A program made the position numbers and the translations under genes. DNA of 33,060 nucleotides, from positions 1 through 33,060 of the forward strand of contig CACGEC010000007.1 in NCBI GenBank assembly GCA_902572005.1, given 5' to 3'. Positions 20,073 through 27,846 of the stretch are shown piece after piece (position 1 is the first letter of the stretch; each line of letters begins with the position of its first letter). The notes beneath the pieces are model-generated. The model had not been told where the DNA came from, searched no databases, and worked only from the letters and a program-made list of their open reading frames with translations. The DNA is from an uncultured Pelagibacteraceae bacterium. Its GTDB lineage: Bacteria; Pseudomonadota; Alphaproteobacteria; Pelagibacterales; Pelagibacteraceae.

Positions 20073-21038
20073 TTAAAACCAATTATTTGGAATAATTATG
20101 TAGTGGATTGCTAAAACAATTCCAACTGAAACACTTAGTCCAAAGATCATTTTAAGAAAGTCTTTACCAATTAATGGGAAGACATATTTAAACTTATAAT
20201 CTTTATTCATCGTTGAAATTGCAAGTTCTCTACCACATAGTAAACCAACAAATACCCATGTTGTTGACATAGGTAAGTCATTTAGTTCTTTGAAGTAAAA
20301 TAAGACAGCAGCATAAATTATGTTAATAATTGTAGCTGATCTAGCATATCTAGTTCCAGTTTTTTCCAAAACTACAGTTTGTATTCGTCCACCTTGAATG
20401 TAGAAGATGTAAAATAGTAAAACCGTAAAATATGCCATTACAGTTAGAAGAATTGTTATATCTAGTTGTCTTGGAAGATATACGGCAATATTTGCTACAT
20501 CGTGAGATAACCAAACCCACCATAGCCAACCTGAAGTGACCCATACTGAGTTTCTCCAAAAGCCTATATACTTTTCATCAACTTCATCTAATTTTTCATT
20601 GATAAATTTTGATACAACAATCCATGCAATATAAGCGACCATTGCTGCTAAACCATATCCAACTACACTTTTTAATAGCATTTTTTCAAGCACAACTGTT
20701 GAAGCAAATGCTGAAAGAACTAAAAAGGTTGTTGATACAGGTATTCCAACTCTTGTTAATAACAAGAGTATTGCGGGCGCTACTGCGTGATACCATTGAA
20801 TTTCTTGATAAGGTATTCTAGTTAATCTTCCGTATGAAATATCACCATCATATGAATACCATCCCCATGCTAAAGCTAAAATCATTACACTAGAAGCTGA
20901 TCCCGCTAGTATGTACCATTTAAACCACTTCTTTTTTGAAGCTATAAATGTTCCTAGTGTTTGAATTGAGTCGTTAGCGATTACGCTATAACCGGCAAGG
21001 GCAAACCCTATAACCGTGTAAACTAAAGTCATTTCCAT
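20073..21038 (-). CDS. Divergent PiT-family-like inorganic anion (phosphate) permease
   Basis: Two signature-like half repeats: SVIANDSIQTLGTFIAS and WLSHDVANIAVYLPR; paired PVSTTFLVLSAF and PMSTTWVFVGLLCGREL motifs as in PiT; polytopic; AGGAGAT RBS. Confidence 0.72.
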   Translation of the reverse strand: MEMTLVYTVIGFALAGYSVIANDSIQTLGTFIASKKKWFKWYILAGSASSVMILALAWGWYSYDGDISYGRLTRIPYQEIQWYHAVAPAILLLLTRVGIPVSTTFLVLSAFASTVVLEKMLLKSVVGYGLAAMVAYIAWIVVSKFINEKLDEVDEKYIGFWRNSVWVTSGWLWWVWLSHDVANIAVYLPRQLDITILLTVMAYFTVLLFYIFYIQGGRIQTVVLEKTGTRYARSATIINIIYAAVLFYFKELNDLPMSTTWVFVGLLCGRELAISTMNKDYKFKYVFPLIGKDFLKMIFGLSVSVGIVLAIHYIIIPNNWF

Positions 21039-21203
21039 TTTTTATCTCCTTTATATTATTGTTTTCGGTTCCTATCGATTCATGACTTAAGAAGTATGTA
21101 ATTCTAGATGGAAAAAAATTCTACGAATAAATTTATTTATATGAGAATCAAGGTGTGGATTCGTCAATCTCTAAACTAATTAAAACCAAAGTCTACTTTA
21201 AAA

Positions 21204-21425
21204 TTAAAATACAACCTTATAAATTCCAATGATAAATAAAGGTATTTGTAATCCAAAATTAGTTAGTATCGCTTTATCTTTACTAACAAATCCAGCGATA
21301 GTCCATCCAACAACTCCTAATCCATGAAAATAGATATTTAAAGGATATATATTTAGGTTTGTTAATAGAATACCAACTAATACTAGAAACGTACTTATCC
21401 ATTTAAGATATTTCTTGATAAACAT
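21204..21425 (-). CDS. Small hypothetical membrane protein
   Basis: 73 aa, 2-3 predicted hydrophobic segments, strong SD (AAAGGAGAATTAATG); no family recognised. Confidence 0.7.
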   Translation of the reverse strand: MFIKKYLKWISTFLVLVGILLTNLNIYPLNIYFHGLGVVGWTIAGFVSKDKAILTNFGLQIPLFIIGIYKVVF

Positions 21426-21469
21426 TAATTCTCCTTTCAGCTTATTTTATTTAAATTTTAGATAATAAC

Positions 21470-21862
21470 TTATCTACACTTTTTACATAATCCAAAAAAC
21501 TCAAGATTGTATTTACTATATTTCATACCATCTTTGTCTTTGAAATTAGTTAAGTATTTAGAAAGACTTGCACTGCTAATTTCTGTTACTTTTTCACAGA
21601 TTTCACAGATTGAAAATGCAGTAGCTTTTGATACCTGACAACTAGAATTCTGACAGGCAATAAAGGCATTTCGACTTTCAATTTTATGAATTTTTCCTAT
21701 TTCAACCAACTTATCTAATGCCCGATACACTTGTAATGGAGCTTTAATACCTTTTTTTTGAACATTAAAAAGTATTGCATAAGCCTTCATTGGTTCAGAT
21801 GATTTATCGATTAAATCAAAAATGATTTGCTGGTTTTTTGAAAGATTTTGCATTTTATTCAT
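21470..21862 (-). CDS. zur: Fur-family regulator, probably Zur
   Basis: Winged-helix N-terminus (IIFDLIDKSSEPMKAYAILFNVQ...APLQVYRALDKLVEIGKIHKIES) and Cys-rich C-terminus (CEICEKV ... GLCKKC); linked to znuBC. Confidence 0.88.
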   Translation of the reverse strand: MNKMQNLSKNQQIIFDLIDKSSEPMKAYAILFNVQKKGIKAPLQVYRALDKLVEIGKIHKIESRNAFIACQNSSCQVSKATAFSICEICEKVTEISSASLSKYLTNFKDKDGMKYSKYNLEFFGLCKKCR

Positions 21863-21877
21863 TCTACTGATTCCTCA

Positions 21878-22681
21878 TTAATTTTTCAATTTAATCGATT
21901 GCTTTATATTTAATAATGACAAGATAAATAAGAATAAAGAAGCTGCTATAATTGATGGTCCAGAAGCAGTATTAAATTCTAATGAAGAAAATAATCCTAA
22001 GATCACAGATAACAAACCACCTATAATTGAATACATCACCATTTTTTGAGGGCTTGATGAAATATTTCTAGCCATTGCGGCAGGTATAATTAGCATTCCT
22101 GTAATTAATAATAATCCGACCATTTTAATTGATATAGCAATGATTGCTGCCATTAAGATTGTAAATATAGCCTTTGCTCTATCAGGATTTAATCCTTCTG
22201 CTTCAGCTAATTCATAATTAACTGTTGATGCAAACAAAGGTTTCCAAATAAATTTTAAAATTAAGAGGATTAATGCTCCTCCAATCCATATAATTAAAAG
22301 ATCATCAACAGTAACGGCTAAAATATCTCCAAATAGTAATCCCATAATATCAAATCTAATAAATGATAAAAAACCTATAACCACTAGTCCTACAGCTAAT
22401 GATGAGTGAGCCAAAAGACCAAGTAAAGCATCACCTGGTAGATTAGTTGTCTTTTGTAACTGTATTAACGTTAAAGCTATTAAAGATGAAATTATAAATA
22501 CTGACAAAGCAATATTAAACTCCATAGAGTAAGCTAGTGTAACACCAAGTAATGCGGAGTGGGATAGAGTATCTCCAAAATACGAAAGTCTTCTCCATAT
22601 AACAAAACATCCAAGTGGTCCTGTCACAATTGCAACCCCAATACCTGCTATTAAAGCTCTTATAAAAAAATCATCTAACAT
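21878..22681 (-). CDS. znuB: Zinc ABC transporter permease
   Basis: ALIAGIGVAIVTGPLGCFVIWRRLSYFGDTLSHSALLGV; ABC-3 family; operon with znuC. Confidence 0.94.
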   Translation of the reverse strand: MLDDFFIRALIAGIGVAIVTGPLGCFVIWRRLSYFGDTLSHSALLGVTLAYSMEFNIALSVFIISSLIALTLIQLQKTTNLPGDALLGLLAHSSLAVGLVVIGFLSFIRFDIMGLLFGDILAVTVDDLLIIWIGGALILLILKFIWKPLFASTVNYELAEAEGLNPDRAKAIFTILMAAIIAISIKMVGLLLITGMLIIPAAMARNISSSPQKMVMYSIIGGLLSVILGLFSSLEFNTASGPSIIAASLFLFILSLLNIKQSIKLKN

Positions 22682-23428
22682 TTAGTTTTTCTTTATTTCA
22701 CCTTCACTTGTATGAACATGATCGTGTCTGTGCTCATATCTTGATAATATTTGAGAAGCTTGCTCACCGAATAAAGCTTTATATTCATTATTTTTTGCAA
22801 CATCCATTGGAGACCCTGAACAACATACATGACCGTTTAAACAAACCACATGATCAGTTGCACTCATAACCGTATGTAAGTCGTGAGAAATTAACAAGAT
22901 ACCACAATTCAATTCATCTGAAATTTTCTTAATTAATTCGTATAATGCAATCTCACCAGTAAAATCTACTCCTTGCACTGGTTCATCTAGTACTAATAAC
23001 TCTGGTTTTTTTGAAATAGCTCTTGCAAGTAGTACTCTTTGGAATTCTCCACCAGATAAGTCGCCCAAATTTTTATCTTTAAGGTGAATAACACCAGTTA
23101 AAGACAAAGCTTCATCTATTGATTCTTTATCAAGACTTTCAGTTAACACCATGAAATCATTTACTCTTAGTGGCAGTGTCCAATCAATTGAAATTTTCTG
23201 TGGAACATACCCAACTTTATTTGTGTATTTTTCAACTGAACCATCAATCTTTTTGTAAATACCTAAAGCAATTTTAGCTGTTGTACTTTTTCCTGATCCA
23301 TTTGGACCAATGAGAGTAACTATTTTACCTTTTTCAACTTGAAGTGATACTCCTCTCACAAGCCATTTATTATTTAAACTAAAACCAGCTTCATTTAACT
23401 TCACAAGTATATTTTGATTTGAGCTCAT
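22682..23428 (-). CDS. znuC: Zinc ABC transporter ATP-binding protein
   Basis: Walker A GPNGSGKST, LSGGEFQRVLLARAI, LLVLDEPVQGVDF, ISHDLHTVM. Confidence 0.95.
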   Translation of the reverse strand: MSSNQNILVKLNEAGFSLNNKWLVRGVSLQVEKGKIVTLIGPNGSGKSTTAKIALGIYKKIDGSVEKYTNKVGYVPQKISIDWTLPLRVNDFMVLTESLDKESIDEALSLTGVIHLKDKNLGDLSGGEFQRVLLARAISKKPELLVLDEPVQGVDFTGEIALYELIKKISDELNCGILLISHDLHTVMSATDHVVCLNGHVCCSGSPMDVAKNNEYKALFGEQASQILSRYEHRHDHVHTSEGEIKKN

Positions 23429-23448
23429 TTTAATCCTTGACTAATAAA

Positions 23449-23463
23449 TGTTATATTATTACA
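23449..23463. promoter_or_regulatory. Zur-box-like palindrome 1 (TGTTATATTATTACA)
   Basis: Imperfect 7-1-7 palindrome in the znuC/znuA divergent region, one base different from box 2. Confidence 0.65.
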
Positions 23464-23466
23464 TAG

Positions 23467-23481
23467 TGTTATATTATAACA
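23467..23481. promoter_or_regulatory. Zur-box-like palindrome 2 (TGTTATATTATAACA)
   Basis: Perfect 7-1-7 palindrome; resembles the alphaproteobacterial Zur operator (TGTTATA-W-TATAACA) as I recall it; between divergent znuC and znuA. Confidence 0.78.
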
Positions 23482-23498
23482 ATTTAAATATACAACAT

Positions 23499-24551
23499 AT
23501 GAAAAAAATTAAAAAATTACCATTTATCTTATCAATACTATCATTCTTAACTATTTTTGTACCAGCAAATGCTGAAATTAAAGTAGTTACTTCAATTAAA
23601 CCAATTCATTCATTAGCAAGTTATTTAATGGATGGAGTAGCAAAACCTGATTTAATAGTGGATGGCTATGCTTCTCCACACGGTTTTGCTTTAAAACCAT
23701 CTCATGCAAAAATGTTACAAAATGCAGATCTTATATTCTGGGTTGGTGAGGATTTGGAAAATTTTTTAGAAAAACCATTAAAATCTGTTGCAAAAAAAGC
23801 TGAAAAAATTGAGTTAATGGAAATCAAAGGTTTAACTAAACTTAAATTTAGAGAAAGAAATATTTTTGAAGAACATGATCATGGACACAAAGAAGATGAT
23901 CACGATGATCATGCTAAAAAAGAAGACGATCATGACGACCACGATCATGACAAAAAAGAGAAAGAACACGGTCATGATGAACACGGGCACGACGATGAAC
24001 ATAAAGAAGATGGTCACGATGACCACGGTCATGAAGGACACGCGCATGGTGAGTATGATCCACATATTTGGTTGGATCCAATGAATGCAAAAGTGATTTT
24101 AAATGAAATGGCAGAACACTTGATCGAGAATGATCAAAAAAATGAAGCTAAATATAAAGCAAATTTAAAAAAAGCACATAAAGACTTAGACAAACTTACT
24201 AAGAAAGTAAAATCTGAATTAAATAAAGATTTCAAATCAATAGTTTTTCATGATGCATATCAATACTTTGAAAAAAGATTTGGAATTAATATTCTTGGTG
24301 CATTTACTGTAAATACTGATGTAATGCCTGGTGCTGAACAGTTAGCTGAAATAAGAGAAATAATTGAGCATGATAAAGTAAGCTGCGTATTTTCAGAGCC
24401 ACAATTCAATCCTGATATTATAAAAGCTGTAGCTAAAGATACTAATGTTGCAACAGGAGTTATAGACCCGTTAGGAGCAACTCTTAATCCAGGTAAGGAT
24501 CTTTATTTTGATTTAATTGGCAACATGTCAAAATCTTTTAAAGGTTGTTAA
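23499..24551 (+). CDS. znuA: Zinc ABC transporter periplasmic binding protein with His/Asp-rich loop
   Basis: Signal peptide from ATG 23499 (MKKIKKLPFILSILSFLTIFVPANAE), IKPIHSLASYLMDG, His-rich loop, DPHIWLDPMNAK, VFHDAYQYFEKRFGI; the longer ORF start at 23448 lies in the Zur boxes and is unlikely. Confidence 0.93.
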   Translation: MKKIKKLPFILSILSFLTIFVPANAEIKVVTSIKPIHSLASYLMDGVAKPDLIVDGYASPHGFALKPSHAKMLQNADLIFWVGEDLENFLEKPLKSVAKKAEKIELMEIKGLTKLKFRERNIFEEHDHGHKEDDHDDHAKKEDDHDDHDHDKKEKEHGHDEHGHDDEHKEDGHDDHGHEGHAHGEYDPHIWLDPMNAKVILNEMAEHLIENDQKNEAKYKANLKKAHKDLDKLTKKVKSELNKDFKSIVFHDAYQYFEKRFGINILGAFTVNTDVMPGAEQLAEIREIIEHDKVSCVFSEPQFNPDIIKAVAKDTNVATGVIDPLGATLNPGKDLYFDLIGNMSKSFKGC

Positions 24552-24593
24552 ATAAAAATTGATCTTTAGTCATAAATAATATCTAATAATAGG

Positions 24594-25592
24594 ATGAGTA
24601 CAGTTTCCCTTACATTAGATGAAATATTCGATTTAGCTAAAAAAACCTTATTAGCTAATGGATGTGATGATGAAACAGCATCTATTCTTTCTGACTTAAT
24701 CAGAAATGCAGAACGTGATGGGTCTTTATCTCACGGATTATTTAGATTACCCGCGTATGTAAGTGGTTTAAAAAGTGGAAAAATTAACGGTAAAGGAAAA
24801 CCAGAGGTTAAAAAAATTTCACCATCAGTAGTTAAAGTTCAAGGAAATAATTGTTTAGCTCCAGTTGTTTTAAATAAAGGTTTGCCTGAATTAGTTAAGG
24901 CTGCAAAAGAAAATGGTGTTGCTGTACTTGCAATAAATAATTCTCATCACATGGCAGCGATGTGGCCTGAGACAGAAAAATTAGCTGAAGAGGGTCTAGT
25001 TGCTTTTGCTTGTACATCATATAAGCCTGCAGTAGCACCTGCTGGTGCGATTAAACCTTTGTTTGGAACAAATCCTATTTCATTTGCTTGGCCAAGACCC
25101 GGCAAAACTCCAGTTGTTTATGATATGGCAACAGCATCTATGGCTATGGGTGAAGTACAAGTTGCTAAAAGAGAAGGGCACAAAGTTCCACTTGGAACTG
25201 GTTTAACTAAAGAAGGTAAGGAGACGACCGATCCAGGAGCAATTGCAGATGGAGGTGTATTACTTCCTTTTGGAGGTTATAAAGGTTCAGCAATAGCTAT
25301 GATGGTGGAATTAATGGCCGGTGCTTTAGTTGGTGATAATTTTAGTTTTGAGACAGCTGCTAAGGATAATAATGATGGCGGTCCACCAAGTGGAGGTGAA
25401 TTTATTTTAGCTATCTCACCAGAAAAAACTTCAGGAACTAATTGGCAAAAACATGCTGATGAATTTTTTGATAAAATGAAATCAATGGGTGAAGTAAGAT
25501 TGCCTGGTGAAAGAAGACATAAAAACAGATTAGATAAAGGTCCTCGTAATATTAATGAGGAATTAGTTAATAAAATAAAATCGTTAAGCTAA
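24594..25592 (+). CDS. Malate/L-lactate dehydrogenase (Ldh2/DpkA) family oxidoreductase
   Basis: DGSLSHGLFRLPAYVSGLKSGKING, AINNSHHMAAMWPETEKLAEEGLVAFACTSYKP, GTNPISFAWPRP, PFGGYKGSAIAMMVELMAGAL. Confidence 0.88.
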   Translation: MSTVSLTLDEIFDLAKKTLLANGCDDETASILSDLIRNAERDGSLSHGLFRLPAYVSGLKSGKINGKGKPEVKKISPSVVKVQGNNCLAPVVLNKGLPELVKAAKENGVAVLAINNSHHMAAMWPETEKLAEEGLVAFACTSYKPAVAPAGAIKPLFGTNPISFAWPRPGKTPVVYDMATASMAMGEVQVAKREGHKVPLGTGLTKEGKETTDPGAIADGGVLLPFGGYKGSAIAMMVELMAGALVGDNFSFETAAKDNNDGGPPSGGEFILAISPEKTSGTNWQKHADEFFDKMKSMGEVRLPGERRHKNRLDKGPRNINEELVNKIKSLS

Positions 25593-26360
25593 TTTAATTT
25601 CAATTGGAGTATGATCGGAAGGCTTTTCTCTTCCTCGTGGGTCTTTATTTATATTTATAGACTTAATTTTATCAATTAAAGAATTTGATACTAAGAAGTG
25701 ATCTATTCTCATACCATTATTTTTTTGCCAAGCTCCTCTCATATAATCCCAAAATGTATACCCTTCTTTTGTTTCATTAAAATGTCTATAAACATCGCTT
25801 AGACCTAAATTAATCATCTCTCTAAATTTTTTTCTTATTTCTAGTCTGTATAAAGCGTCATCTTCAAAACTTTTAACATTATAAACATCTTCTGCTGCTG
25901 GAATTACATTAAAATCACCCGCTAAAATTATATTAGAATTTTTTTTAGACATTGATTTTAATTGTTTAATTAACTGATCCATCCAGTTTTTTTTATAATC
26001 ATATTTTTCGGTATCTACAGGGTTACCATTTGGAGTATATATATTTATTAATTGAATAATTTTTTTCTTATATTCAACTTCGGCAGAAATTATCCTTGAT
26101 TGTTTTAGTTTATCTTTAATTAAGTCTGTTCTAATATTTTTTAGTTTTCCTTTAGAAATGATTGCAACACCATTGTAGCTTTTTTGTCCAAAAACATGAC
26201 TTTCGTAATCCATAGAGGAAAAATCATCATAAGGAAAATTTACATCCTCTGTTTTAATTTCCTGCATCATCAATATATCCGGTTTGTATTTAAGAAGGTA
26301 ACTTTTGATATTTTCAATTCGTGCACGCACGGAATTGACATTCCAAGATGAAATTAACAT
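25584..26360 (-). CDS. xthA: Exodeoxyribonuclease III
   Basis: SSWNVNSVRARIENIKSYLLKYKPDILMMQEIKTED, LAGDFNVIPAAEDVYN, RGREKPSDHTPIEIKL; internal ATG at 26360 preferred over the ORF start at 26390. Confidence 0.93.
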   Translation of the reverse strand: MLISSWNVNSVRARIENIKSYLLKYKPDILMMQEIKTEDVNFPYDDFSSMDYESHVFGQKSYNGVAIISKGKLKNIRTDLIKDKLKQSRIISAEVEYKKKIIQLINIYTPNGNPVDTEKYDYKKNWMDQLIKQLKSMSKKNSNIILAGDFNVIPAAEDVYNVKSFEDDALYRLEIRKKFREMINLGLSDVYRHFNETKEGYTFWDYMRGAWQKNNGMRIDHFLVSNSLIDKIKSININKDPRGREKPSDHTPIEIKLA

Positions 26361-26677
26361 TAAATTGAGAAGGAAACTCCACAACCACAAGAAGATTTGG
26401 TTTGTGGATTGGTTATCTTAAATTGTTCACCAATTAATTCAGAAACATAATCAATCTCGGATCCCTTTAAAAGGTCTGCAGATGTTTTATCGATAAGAAT
26501 ATTTTCAAAGTTTAAATCATCCTCCGATTTTGATTGATCAAAAGTGAACTCATACTGAAACCCTGAACAACCACCACCTTTAATAGCGATTCTAAAAAAT
26601 GAGCCTTTATCTTTTTTAGATAACAGACTATTGATCTGTTTTAGTGCTTTATCAGTAAATTTAATTTCTTTTATCAT
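26360..26677 (-). CDS. erpA: A-type iron-sulfur cluster insertion protein (ErpA/HesB/IscA)
   Basis: FRIAIKGGGCSGFQYEFTFD ... ITNPQTKSSCGCGVSFSI conserved Cys motifs. Confidence 0.93.
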   Translation of the reverse strand: MIKEIKFTDKALKQINSLLSKKDKGSFFRIAIKGGGCSGFQYEFTFDQSKSEDDLNFENILIDKTSADLLKGSEIDYVSELIGEQFKITNPQTKSSCGCGVSFSI

Positions 26678-26727
26678 TATTGATCACTGGTATTACTAAT
26701 ATAGTACTTAAAATTTTATTTTAAAGG

Positions 26728-27846
26728 ATGAAAAAATACTCAAAGACAGGATTATTTAAAAGTAAAGGGAGAATTTATAAGGAATCTATATCAAAATATC
26801 GAAGTCCATTTCAAAGAGATAGAGACCGTATTATTCACTGTGCTTCATTTAGAAGACTAAAACATAAGACTCAAGTCTTCGTTAACACAGAAGGGGATCA
26901 TTACCGAACAAGAATAACTCATTCTTTAGAAGTAGCACAAATAGCAAGGTCTATAGCTCGATATCTAAATTTAAATGAAGATTTGGCAGAGACACTAAGT
27001 CTTGCACATGATTTGGGCCATACGCCATTTGGACATGCTGGAGAAGACTCTTTAAATGAATGTATGTTGGACCACGGTGGTTTTGATCATAATTTGCAAA
27101 CATTACGTATAGTAATGTTTATAGAGAATAAATATCTAAAATTTAGTGGGCTTAATCTTTCAATTGAAACATTAGAAGGATTATTAAAACATAATGGTCC
27201 TGTAGATAATCTGGATTTAGTTGAGAGTTTAATCGGTATTAAAAAATTTAAGAATATGATTAAATTTTCCACTTACCCATCGTTAGAATCTCAAATTTCC
27301 TCAATTTCAGATGATATTGCTTATAACAATCATGATATTCAAGATGGGATAAATGCAAATTTGTTTAAACTAGAAGAGTTAGTGGAAATTAATTTTTTTA
27401 AGGATATTTACAAAAAATATAAGAAAAAGATAAATAAACAAAATTATAAAATAATTACTAATCAGGTTATAAGAGATTCTATTGATTTAATGATTAAAGA
27501 TTTAATTAATAATACAAAACTTAATTTAAATCAAAACAAGATAAAAACATTTAAAGATGTATGTAATATAGGTTTTTTAATGGTTGATTTTTCTGATAAA
27601 GTTAAAAATTCTGAAAATGAAATAAGATTTTTTCTTAAAACAAAAATGTATAATAATAAGAATGTATTAAATAAAAATAACAAAGGGAAACTGATTATCA
27701 AAAAATTATTTAATAAAATTAAACAAAATCCAAATAAATTTATTTCAAAGAAACAATTATCATTTGATAAGTTTAGAGCTATTTCTGATTTTATATCTGG
27801 CATGACAGATCGCTATGCAATTAACCTATATAATAATGTTAAATGA
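26728..27846 (+). CDS. dgt: dGTPase-like HD phosphohydrolase
   Basis: SPFQRDRDRIIHCASFRRLKHKTQVF, RITHSLEVAQIARSIAR, LAHDLGHTPFGHAGEDSLNE, DIAYNNHDIQDGI. Confidence 0.93.
   Translation: MKKYSKTGLFKSKGRIYKESISKYRSPFQRDRDRIIHCASFRRLKHKTQVFVNTEGDHYRTRITHSLEVAQIARSIARYLNLNEDLAETLSLAHDLGHTPFGHAGEDSLNECMLDHGGFDHNLQTLRIVMFIENKYLKFSGLNLSIETLEGLLKHNGPVDNLDLVESLIGIKKFKNMIKFSTYPSLESQISSISDDIAYNNHDIQDGINANLFKLEELVEINFFKDIYKKYKKKINKQNYKIITNQVIRDSIDLMIKDLINNTKLNLNQNKIKTFKDVCNIGFLMVDFSDKVKNSENEIRFFLKTKMYNNKNVLNKNNKGKLIIKKLFNKIKQNPNKFISKKQLSFDKFRAISDFISGMTDRYAINLYNNVK

Noticed and set aside
23448-23498. N-terminal extension of znuA (MLYYYIVLYYNNLNIQH)
   Set aside because: It translates the Zur palindromes and precedes the true signal peptide at ATG 23499
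23832-24084. Opposing ORFs (23832-24065 minus, 23866-24084 plus) inside znuA
   Set aside because: Artefacts of the repetitive His/Asp codons: the translations are low-complexity Met/Thr/Val/Ile strings with no independent support
26361-26390. Upstream extension of xthA (MWLWSFLLNL)
   Set aside because: Overlaps the conserved ErpA C-terminus; the ATG at 26360 gives the canonical MLISSWNVNSVRARI start with TAATG coupling
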